DNA of 64,000 nt, taken from an uncultured Latescibacterota bacterium (lineage in GTDB: Bacteria > Latescibacterota > UBA2968 > UBA8231). Under the pieces are notes generated by a model. The model had not been told where the DNA came from, did not search any database, and saw only the letters and a list, made by a program, of their open reading frames with translations. Every line of letters begins with the position of its first letter. Position 1 is the first letter of the stretch. Shown piece after piece: positions 18,101 to 24,117 of this stretch. The stretch lies in assembly GCA_951813615.1 (NCBI GenBank), contig OX638377.1:4490599-4554598 (forward strand). The letters run 5' to 3'. The translations under genes were made by a program, and so were the position numbers.

Positions 18101-18228
18101 GGATTGTCCAGCCGGGTCTATCCAAGGCGATAATTGAGCCGAAGCAGGTGGACTTATTGGCGGCGACAGAAGTCTTTCTTTCGGAAACCTACGGTATTCC
18201 ATTGCGAGTGATTGCGAGTGAAAATTGA
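15166..18228 (+). CDS. Large DEAH-box superfamily 2 helicase with possible C-terminal nuclease-like domain
   Basis: 1020 residues from a GTG. SF2 motifs are complete: Walker A PTGTGKT near 97, DEAH near 207, TATPFR near 235, and motif VI QFTGRFTR near 390; motif V is VDMLGEGFDLP. Residues ~450-850 are unrecognised. The last ~170 residues hold DDDGSGEIADVVTV and VELFHCKYAHG, a pattern that could be a divergent PD-(D/E)xK-type core, but the spacing is unusual. Its base composition is more AT-rich than the surrounding genes, consistent with acquisition. Gene order (DUF262-HNH protein, then helicase) and isolation between mgtE remnants suggest an anti-phage unit; a restriction-type translocase is the main alternative. 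Confidence 0.82.
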   Translation: MVPECASPEDLSRKSSRGEINWLRPEPRRAKEVTINEAKAICQRVRNSWEGKFKFQAEVRDAKGVTQSGLRPPQIGALHAALAHWSVSTKPATIVMPTGTGKTETMLALMVAVRIKRLMVVVPNAALRDQIADKFLTLGVLKAAKALDDSAELPVVVTLEHRPGSIHEVNNIFERANVIVTTMQVAGQCNENIQERMAEHCSHLFIDEAHHVAARTWQAFKLKFDSKIVVQFTATPFRTDGKKVDGKFIYVYPLAKAQNEGYFRPIRFQAVQGLDQSEADAEIVKLVGDQLRADLGEGHDHLVMARANNIDRASKLHEMYEERLGGFHPMLVHSRMSASKRKDAIEKLRSRSSRIIVCVDMLGEGFDLPQLKISGLHDRHKSIAVTLQFTGRFTRDCEDIGDATVIANIEQSDINDALRSLYAEDADWNYLLKVLSETKTGRQLKRAEVLEGFKEGLEGIPLQTLYPKMSTIVYRTNCDEWRPQNIDEAIPFANIQFGPVINEAERLVIFVTRDESYVQWSSTKEIVNVEWNLYLVHWDRETKLLYINSSKTKDLHENLAKAIGGDDSSRIAGESVYRVLDGINRLMLTNLGLSSTLGRNIRYTMFVGSDITAQLGGAAYSTKRKSNLFGLGYSGDGKVSVGCSARGKVWSMQSAGDFSEWLEWCRLMGSKLIDDSIGTDSFVQNLIKQEMITERPEKPPIAVHWPESLLIEFEERIRIKFGTGDWVGFYECEINTAEHEETGPIQFVVSTEGAMAAFEIRLSENGAQYSQVEGPEVQVDYKGEHPLAELFNDDPPHIYFADGEFLIFNELFKPPRGEDRILFDLDKIETRDWSDTDLNIESQGLEKNPRSIQRAVIEELLAREPASDIVFDDDGSGEIADVVTVRKHDGRLTVELFHCKYAHGAAAGNRVADLYEVCGQAQKSVRWREYPARLLKRIRKREKDRMTAGHPSRFEQGDIGTLKGLISCCQELEPDYHVWIVQPGLSKAIIEPKQVDLLAATEVFLSETYGIPLRVIASEN

Positions 18229-18327
18229 TACCGCCATGGCTTCTGGGCCTTGATTACGACGCTTAACAACGGTTTGTCTCTGCTGCTGTACTTTAGGACC
18301 ACCGAGTTTCTCTTTAAGGTTAGGTAA
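18227..18327 (+). pseudogene. 3' remnant of mgtE, copy 2
   Basis: Immediately after the helicase stop the DNA aligns with copy 1 at 12370-12462 for about 100 bases. It encodes AMASGP, then after a one-base deletion ITTLNNGLSLLLYF and a degraded end to TAA at 18325-18327. It is the same MgtE terminal hairpin, more decayed. The shared edges of the two copies mark the island boundaries. Confidence 0.75.
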
Positions 18328-18396
18328 GATAGGGGTATTTTCCCGATTGTTTGCCTACGCGACCGTCGATAGCCGATCGACCTTGATTTGGTCAGC

Positions 18397-18639
18397 CTAT
18401 TTCATCGCCAAGGCTAAGTCGTAGGCTGCCTGCAATCGATACCACGTGTTCGCTCCGCCGCCGAATGCTTTGTCGAGGCGGATCGCCATCTGCGGCGAAA
18501 TCCCCGAATGACCATTCACGACATTGGATAACTGCTTCCGGCTGATCCCAAGTTTTTTTGCCGCTTCCGTCACGGTTAGCCCCAACGGCTCTAGGCAATC
18601 GTGACGGATGGACAGGCCCGGATGGGGTGGATTTTTCAT
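18397..18639 (-). CDS. HigA-family (VapI-like) XRE antitoxin, apparently orphan
   Basis: 80 residues. The helix-turn-helix core LTVTEAAKKLGISRKQLSNV and the GISPQMAIRLDKAFGGGANT segment are characteristic of HigA/VapI addiction-module antidotes. HigB toxin genes normally sit just upstream on the same strand; here the 200 bases upstream contain no toxin frame. The gene may be a domesticated regulator or a TA remnant. A tandem 12-bp repeat directly upstream may be its operator. Confidence 0.85.
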   Translation of the reverse strand: MKNPPHPGLSIRHDCLEPLGLTVTEAAKKLGISRKQLSNVVNGHSGISPQMAIRLDKAFGGGANTWYRLQAAYDLALAMK

Positions 18640-18648
18640 GTGGAGATC

Positions 18649-18672
18649 GTTGTGTCGAAAGTTGTGTCGAAA
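18649..18672. repeat. Tandem 12-bp direct repeat before higA
   Basis: Two exact head-to-tail copies of GTTGTGTCGAAA, ten bases upstream of the HigA start (minus strand). Position and two-unit structure suggest a binding site for the HigA protein; slippage duplication is the alternative. Confidence 0.6.
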
Positions 18673-18735
18673 GCGGACAATTATTCATAGAATGTAACTT
18701 GCCCGGCTCCCGGCGGTAGTACTGGCGATTGATAG

Positions 18736-18790
18736 TTTTCACTAAAATTGGGATTTTCACTGTTTGATGAAAATGCCCATTTCAGTGAAA
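18736..18790. promoter_or_regulatory. Repeated TTTCACT half-sites and inverted repeat before surE
   Basis: TTTCACTG at 18755-18762 and CAGTGAAA at 18783-18790 are exact inverted arms. A further TTTTCACT copy lies at about 18736-18743 in this AT-rich stretch between divergent higA and surE. This looks like a multi-site operator; no cognate regulator is identified. Confidence 0.4.
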
Positions 18791-18840
18791 TTTTGACTTT
18801 TTCACAGAGTTCAAGCCATCAGAAGAGTAAATAGATAACA

Positions 18841-19524
18841 GTGAAACTGATTATTACCAACGACGACGGCATCGAAGCAGAGGGCCTGCAGACCTTAGTC
18901 CGTCTAGCGTCGCGGTGGGGCGAGGTCGTCGTTGTCGCGCCGGCCGAGCCTCAGTCTGGTATTGGGCATCAGTTGACAACCGATAGGCCCATTCGCGTGG
19001 ATAAACTGACGGAAGAACGCTACCGGATATGGGGCACGCCGGCTGACTGTTCCCGTCTGGCGCTGAACTGCCTAGCGTCCGACGGGGACTGGGTGCTCTC
19101 CGGGATCAATCACGGCGGCAATCTTGGGGTGGATGTGTACGAATCCGGCACGGTAGCCGCCGCCAGGGAGGCTGCTATTCACGGGTGTAAGGCCGTCGCT
19201 CTGTCCCACTATACCGTAAAGGGCCGGTCGGTCTATTGGTCGCTGGCCGCCGAACGGCTGCGACCGGTTTTGGACGACGTGCTGAACGGGACACTGGAAG
19301 CCGGATATTTTCTGAATGTGAATCTGCCTCATCCTGAACACGACCGGACGTGCTTGGAAACGAAACACACCCCGGTGGACACCAGACCCCACAGAACCAC
19401 ATTCACGCAGACCGACGACGGCTTTCTATACACCGGAATCTATCAGGAGCGCTGGCGACAACCCGGCAGTGACGTGGACCTCTGTTTCAAGGGGAATATT
19501 TCGCTGTCGAAAATCGCCGTTTGA
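18841..19524 (+). CDS. surE: 5'/3'-nucleotidase SurE
   Basis: 227 residues from a GTG. The N-terminal ITNDDGIEAEGLQTL carries the metal-binding NDDG motif; APAEPQSGIGHQLT supplies the conserved Ser loop and SGINHGGNLGVDVYESGTVA the Asn/Gly metal-binding loop with the following acid. Slightly shorter than the usual ~250 residues because the C-terminal swap region is brief. Family reaction: dephosphorylation of nucleoside 5'- and 3'-monophosphates in stationary-phase survival. Confidence 0.92.
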   Translation: MKLIITNDDGIEAEGLQTLVRLASRWGEVVVVAPAEPQSGIGHQLTTDRPIRVDKLTEERYRIWGTPADCSRLALNCLASDGDWVLSGINHGGNLGVDVYESGTVAAAREAAIHGCKAVALSHYTVKGRSVYWSLAAERLRPVLDDVLNGTLEAGYFLNVNLPHPEHDRTCLETKHTPVDTRPHRTTFTQTDDGFLYTGIYQERWRQPGSDVDLCFKGNISLSKIAV

Positions 19525-19566
19525 ATAGGTTGCACTTTAATCGACAAAATACGACGGAGCAGATCG

Positions 19567-20718
19567 ATGAAGATAGCTGACGTTAGAGCATTTCCGTTGC
19601 GGATCAGTAAGTCGGAAGAGGCGTCGCGAGCAGGCGATTACCACGTGGACCATTCGAGGTCCATAACGATCTACTCGCCCCATCACGAGACCACCGTTAT
19701 CAGGATTGAGACGGACAACGGGATCGTCGGGTGGGGCGAGGCGCAGTCGCCGGTGTCGCCGAACACTACGGCGACGATAGTGCGCGAATTGGTGCGGCCG
19801 TTGGTGATGGGGCGCGACCCGTTCGACATCGAGGCGATTTGGACGTGCAACTACGATGCGATGCGGGAACGCGGACATCTGACGGGTTTCTACATTGATG
19901 CTCTCGCAGGGACTGACATCGCGTTGTGGGATGTCGTGGGGAAGGCGATTGGGAAGCCGGTACACAAGATTGCGGGTGGGCGGTATCGAGATGAGATATT
20001 GCTCTACGCGGGGATCGGCGGCACGGACCCGGCGAAGGTTGCGGATGCGGCTGAGGAGCATGTGGGCTACGGGTACCAAGCGCTGAAGTTGCATTTGTTA
20101 TTAGATGTGGCGGGCGTTGCGGAGATTTGCCGCGCCGTGCGGCAGCGCATCGGGCCGGACATCATGCTGATGGTCGATACGCACATGCGGCAGACGGTCG
20201 CAAGCTCGATACGGCTAGGGCGCGAACTCGAGAAACTAAGTTTTACTTGGCTGGAGGCGCCGATCATACCGGACGATATTCCGGGACAGGCTGAGATAAC
20301 CCGGGCGTTGGATATGGCGGTGGCGATAGGGGAGTGGACGCGCACTCGCTACGAGATGCGCGAGCAGTTTGAGCGCCGGGCGTACGACATTTTGATGCAC
20401 GACATCGCGCGGACGGGGATTACCGAGGGGCATCGGATTGCGACGCTGGCCGACACCTACAACATTCCGGTTGCGCCGCATGTCGGAGGTGGTGGGATCC
20501 TGTCGGTGGCGGCGACCGTCGAGTGGTCGGCGTCGTGTCCGAACTTCATGATTATGGAGCACGCCCATCACGCCAACGCGATGAAGAGTCGGATACTCAA
20601 GGAGCCGTACGAACCCGAAAACGGCTACTACAAGGTTACAGATCGGCCGGGTTTGGGCGTTGAGGTGGATGAGGCGGCGTTGGAGACGTACGCGTTTCCG
20701 GCGATGACGGTCGATTGA
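19567..20718 (+). CDS. Mandelate racemase/muconate lactonizing enzyme family protein
   Basis: 383 residues of the enolase superfamily. N-terminal capping domain (KIADVRAFPLRISKSE), then a TIM barrel. Metal ligands are visible as D in LMVDTHM, E in TWLEAPI and E in AIGEWTRT, with a C-terminal H in VAPHVGGGG as general acid/base. The usual KxK motif reads KLH here (YQALKLHLLL, about residue 174), so chemistry may follow a KxH variant. Likely an acid-sugar dehydratase. It lies 42 bases after surE and 16 before the SDR, possibly one transcript. Confidence 0.9.
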   Translation: MKIADVRAFPLRISKSEEASRAGDYHVDHSRSITIYSPHHETTVIRIETDNGIVGWGEAQSPVSPNTTATIVRELVRPLVMGRDPFDIEAIWTCNYDAMRERGHLTGFYIDALAGTDIALWDVVGKAIGKPVHKIAGGRYRDEILLYAGIGGTDPAKVADAAEEHVGYGYQALKLHLLLDVAGVAEICRAVRQRIGPDIMLMVDTHMRQTVASSIRLGRELEKLSFTWLEAPIIPDDIPGQAEITRALDMAVAIGEWTRTRYEMREQFERRAYDILMHDIARTGITEGHRIATLADTYNIPVAPHVGGGGILSVAATVEWSASCPNFMIMEHAHHANAMKSRILKEPYEPENGYYKVTDRPGLGVEVDEAALETYAFPAMTVD

Positions 20719-20734
20719 GCAAAGGAGCAATGCC

Positions 20735-21637
20735 ATGCGTTTGCAGGGCAAGGTGGCCCTGATCACGGGGGCCGGCAGCAATATTGGACGGGCCATGGCC
20801 CGGTTGTTTGCCCGCGAGGGAGCGGCAGTGGTGGTCGGCGATACAGACGAGGTCGGCGGCGGCGAAACTGTGCGGCTCATTGAAACGGCTGGGGGTCGAG
20901 CCTGTTGGGTCGCCGGCGATGTCAGCACTACGCAGGGCCTGCGTCAGAGCATCGACGGAGCGGTAGAGACGTATGGACGGCTCGACATATTCTTGAGCAA
21001 TGCCAATTCTGGGGCCTCAGGGACCATTGCCCAATTTGATAGGGCCGGGGCCGAAAAGCTGTTGATGGTCAACCTCATGGCGCTGATGGAAGGGGCCCAC
21101 TACTGCCTGCCCCACATGCAGCAGGCCGGAGGCGGTGCTATTGTAGCCACCTCCTCAGTGCAGGCCCTAACAGGCGTGCCCGGGCATCCGGCCTACGGGG
21201 CGGCCAAAGCGGGCATTTTGGGGGCGGTGCGCAGTATGGCGGTGGAATTGTGGCCCTACAAGGTGCGGGTCAATGCCGTGTGTCCGGGCGGTACTGCGGG
21301 CAAGACCTGGACCGTGATCGACGAGTTGGGCGAAGAGTATCTGCCCGAGTTCGAGGCGCGCTTTGGCGGGGACATGCGCCATTTGCCCCTGCCCGTGCCC
21401 ACGGACCCGATGGCCATTGCCCAAGCCGCGCTGTTTTTGGCCTCAGACGAAGCCAGCTATATCACCGGCCAGCATCTGTCGGTTGACGCGGGCTTGGGCA
21501 TGTTGCGCTACGATGTCTTCCACGGACCGGAGCCGCTCGACACGCGGCAGGCCAAAAGTCAGCGACAAAGCGAATTGCAAGCCGAATTCGAGGCGTGGTT
21601 GGCCGCGAAAAAAGAAGAGCGGGCGAGAGAACCGTAG
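20735..21637 (+). CDS. Short-chain dehydrogenase/reductase (SDR)
   Basis: 300 residues. NAD(P)-binding TGAGSNIG, the SNAN variant of NNAG, catalytic Ser in ATSSVQAL, and YGAAK supplying Tyr and Lys are all present. The C-terminal TGQHLSVDAGLGM is the normal SDR end, followed by an extra charged tail (QAKSQRQSELQAEFEAWLAA). AAAGGAG lies a few bases before the ATG. Downstream of a mandelate-racemase-like gene, it probably oxidises a sugar or hydroxy acid in the same pathway. Confidence 0.9.
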   Translation: MRLQGKVALITGAGSNIGRAMARLFAREGAAVVVGDTDEVGGGETVRLIETAGGRACWVAGDVSTTQGLRQSIDGAVETYGRLDIFLSNANSGASGTIAQFDRAGAEKLLMVNLMALMEGAHYCLPHMQQAGGGAIVATSSVQALTGVPGHPAYGAAKAGILGAVRSMAVELWPYKVRVNAVCPGGTAGKTWTVIDELGEEYLPEFEARFGGDMRHLPLPVPTDPMAIAQAALFLASDEASYITGQHLSVDAGLGMLRYDVFHGPEPLDTRQAKSQRQSELQAEFEAWLAAKKEERAREP

Positions 21638-21784
21638 TTTTCGGCACACCCGCCCTCATGTAACTCGCACCGGTTCTATGGCCCTGCCCATGAATTCCCG
21701 CCGCATCTTTCCCCTTCCCTTGGTGTACGTCGATGGTCGCGAGCTAGGGTGTGCCAGCGCTCCTGCTTGTCGTCGCCCCCTGCC

Positions 21785-21944
21785 TCAGCCGTTGGGAACC
21801 CCGCCGAGATAAATCACCTGCCCGGTGACCGCTTCGCTCTCCCGCCGCAAGAAGAAGTCCAGCACGTTTGCGACATCGGTGAAGGTCCCTAGCCGCCTGA
21901 CGACCATGGAGTCGATGAGTTGCTCGATTTTGTCCTTTGACCCA
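21785..21944 (-). pseudogene. C-terminal fragment of an SDR gene
   Basis: The minus strand encodes KDKIEQLIDSMVVRRLGTFT and then FLRRESEAVTGQVIYLGG, ending in TGA at 21787-21785. That is the last ~50 residues of a FabG-like SDR. It is joined out of frame to the truncated flavin-enzyme gene just upstream, marking a deletion junction near 21945. Confidence 0.75.
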
Positions 21945-22241
21945 AGGAGCGGTCTTGGGCGTTGAGAAGGTGAAGGTCCAGGGAGTCTGCTCTGGACCCC
22001 AGATGAACGTCGCGGCCCGCTTCTCGACGAAATTCGCCGCCTTGATGCTGTCCATCACCCCCAGCCGGGTCAGGATCGCCATGGTTCCGGGCAGTAGCGA
22101 TTCTCCCACTCGATAGCGGGGAAACTTCTCCCGCTCGAACACAACCACATCGCGTCCCAGCTTCCGCAGACAGAGCGCGGCGACGCTGCCAGCGGGTCCG
22201 CCGCCAACGATCACGACCCGCTGGCATTTGTTATTTGACAT
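21945..22241 (-). pseudogene. N-terminal fragment of a flavin-dependent halogenase/monooxygenase
   Basis: About 99 codons from the ATG at 22241. They contain the FAD dinucleotide fold VVIVGGGPAGSVAALCLRKL, then FEREKFPRYRVGESLLPGTM, which is typical of flavin-dependent halogenases and close relatives. The family is normally 400-550 residues; here the gene stops at a junction with an SDR 3' end, so no catalytic lysine or substrate domain remains. The frame runs on to 21744 as Arg-rich nonsense. It lies 19 bases downstream of the ligase gene. Confidence 0.75.
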
Positions 22242-22260
22242 GACGGCTAACCCTCTCCTC

Positions 22261-23751
22261 CTAGCGTCGGATCTTCTTGAAGCGGTAATTAACTTGTCCT
22301 TCGGTGACCACTTTGACCTTCACCGGGAGCATGAATGGCTGCAGGCGCCCCTTGCAGTACTCGGCAATCCGCTTGCGCATCTGAACCCCCGGCACGGGTT
22401 CTTCCATCTGTACAGTGGCAGTGACGACGTGGCCCATGAGCAGGTGCTTCTCGCCCTTCACGGATACGTCGAGAACCCCGTTCATCTCGGCAATGACCTG
22501 TTCCACCTCCGCGGGGTACACCTTCTGGCCGCCGACGTTAATAATATCCGACTGCCGTCCTAGGATACGGTAATAGTCGCCCTCCTGGATCACCGAATCT
22601 CCAGTGTCGAACCATCCGTCCGCGTCGAACGGACTGGGCGCGTTCAGGTATCCGAGCATCGACGATTGAGCCCGAATCTGCAGCCTGCCGTCCACAACTT
22701 GGGTTTCGTAGTCCTCACCGCCTATCTTCACCAGCAGCGAATCGCTGGATGCGGACTGGGAGCGCAGGATGCCGAGTTCGCTGAGGCCGTAGGTCTGTAG
22801 GAAGCGCGCTTGCGGAAACGCTTCGTTGGCCATCCTGAGCGTGCGCTCCGACATGACCTCAGTGCCGTAGGTGATCAGGCGGAGCGACGAAAGGTCGTGC
22901 GATTTGTGCGCCTCGGACAGCAGCATGAAGTTGAGAAACGACGGCGATGTCGGCAGCAGTTCCACTCGGTGTTTCTCGATGACCCGGCAGACGCTGGCAA
23001 CGCTGTGGTCGGCCGCCACCACCACGCAGCCAAGGTTGGCCAGGGTGTAGCAGAGCGTGTTGAATCCGCCGATGTGATCGAACAGGAGAAACGCGAGCGT
23101 CCTGTAGCTGTGCCGGGGTTTGCGGAACTTGTTGAGCAGCTCCGGCAGGCTGTGTAGAATCGCCTTCGGTTTGCCGGTGGAGCCGGAGCTAAAGAGCACC
23201 AGCCCCGCCTTGTCTGCCGCCCGCAGTTGCTCCAGCAAGGGGTGGTTGCGCCGGTTTTCGAGCTTGATCGCGCTGCCTTGGTCCTGCTCGTCTATCTCTA
23301 CGCGATGGTCGAGTTCGGCGATCTTGAAGAACTCTTGATGCTGATCTTGCGACTCCCGCGAGAGTGGCACGAGGATACAGCGCATCTTCAGCAATGCCAG
23401 CAAGCAAGACACCGCGCCCGGCGAGAAGTCGGCGAGCACCCCCACCGAGTCCCCGACACGGATGCCCGCCGCCGCTAGGTGGCTGAGCCACTGCTCGTAG
23501 CGATCAGTCAGTTCGGCATAGGTACAGGCGCGATCGCGCCAGATGATGGCCGGACGATCCCCGCCTTCCCAGAAACGCCATAGCTGCCAGTCGATATGCT
23601 CTATCCGTCGTGTTTCTGTCAGTGATATAGTCCCATACCTGATAGCCGATGGAATGCTCGGTACCGCCGGTGACGATTGCGTTCTTTTTCGATAGATCGA
23701 CTTGGTCTGCCGCTGGAAATAAGCACAATCTGTGCCAATTTTTTGCAGCAA
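22261..23751 (-). CDS. AMP-forming acyl/aryl-CoA ligase (ANL superfamily), N-terminus uncertain
   Basis: Up to 496 residues. Adenylation motifs are intact: P-loop FSSGSTGKPKA, QTYGLSELG, DGWFDTGD and GRQSDIINVGGQKVYPAEVE; the C-terminal catalytic lysine is likely in NYRFKKIRR. The family core begins around EHIDWQLWRFWEGGDRPAII. The ~50 residues before that are not ligase-like and overlap, in another frame, the N-terminus of an SDR, so the original start was probably lost at a deletion junction; no in-frame ATG, GTG or TTG lies in the junction-proximal part. It may be inactive. Context suggests a biosynthetic locus with a halogenase-like enzyme. Confidence 0.78.
   Translation of the reverse strand: MLQKIGTDCAYFQRQTKSIYRKRTQSSPAVPSIPSAIRYGTISLTETRRIEHIDWQLWRFWEGGDRPAIIWRDRACTYAELTDRYEQWLSHLAAAGIRVGDSVGVLADFSPGAVSCLLALLKMRCILVPLSRESQDQHQEFFKIAELDHRVEIDEQDQGSAIKLENRRNHPLLEQLRAADKAGLVLFSSGSTGKPKAILHSLPELLNKFRKPRHSYRTLAFLLFDHIGGFNTLCYTLANLGCVVVAADHSVASVCRVIEKHRVELLPTSPSFLNFMLLSEAHKSHDLSSLRLITYGTEVMSERTLRMANEAFPQARFLQTYGLSELGILRSQSASSDSLLVKIGGEDYETQVVDGRLQIRAQSSMLGYLNAPSPFDADGWFDTGDSVIQEGDYYRILGRQSDIINVGGQKVYPAEVEQVIAEMNGVLDVSVKGEKHLLMGHVVTATVQMEEPVPGVQMRKRIAEYCKGRLQPFMLPVKVKVVTEGQVNYRFKKIRR
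23628..23712 (-). pseudogene. N-terminal fragment of an SDR gene
   Basis: Minus-strand translation gives VDLSKKNAIVTGGTEHSIGY, the opening strand and TGxxxxIG cofactor loop of an SDR, then runs out at the ligase gene. It has no clear start codon. It may be the missing head of the SDR tail at 21785-21944 or belong to another SDR. Confidence 0.6.
23722..23738 (-). repeat. 17-bp copy of the 38388 element
   Basis: AGCACAATCTGTGCCAA is identical to 38388-38404, in the same orientation, near the disrupted 5' end of the acyl ligase. It would serve as a sigma-54-like element reading toward the SDR fragment and the ligase, but the local deletion makes its present function doubtful. Confidence 0.45.
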
Positions 23752-23962
23752 ATGGCCAACTCCCTGCGGATGAAGGAGTTAGGGGACATTTGGAAACCGC
23801 AGAAGATTTTTAGGGCGTTGCAGAATGCGGCTGCCAACCGCTCAGGCGACCTCTTTTTCTGTGGAGGACAGCATACAACTACTTGTTTATTAAGGATGTT
23901 ATAGAGAAATCCGAGAGGGAAGGCAGAGCGTGCGGTGCAGTTTGCGACGCACGTCGTGTTTT

Positions 23963-24060
23963 GCAACGGATATGGTGACCGCTTCTCAGATCCATGCTCG
24001 GATTTGATTCCGCCGGAAATCTCAGTTCTGAAATCCGGCGGAATCAATGGGGTCCGTTGC
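23963..24060. repeat. Nested palindromic element
   Basis: Inner arms GATTCCGCCGGA (24006-24017) and TCCGGCGGAATC (24034-24045) are exact inverted repeats around a 16-base loop. Outer arms GCAACGGA (23963-23970) and TCCGTTGC (24053-24060) enclose them. It sits downstream of the lipoprotein gene. There is no T-run, so a classical terminator is unlikely; a MITE or REP-like element fits better. The remainder of the 23752-24117 gap has no recognised gene. Confidence 0.65.
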
Positions 24061-24117
24061 ATTCCTGCTGTAGGGAACTTGCCTGCGACACTGGTGCAGG
24101 ATATACGCTATCCAGCC

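Noticed and set aside
18649..18672. Possible start of a CRISPR-like repeat array
   Set aside because: Only two abutting 12-bp units with no spacer and no cas gene; better explained as an operator repeat.
24006..24045. Intrinsic terminator of the lipoprotein gene
   Set aside because: Strong hairpin but no T-run on either strand; reported as a palindromic element instead.
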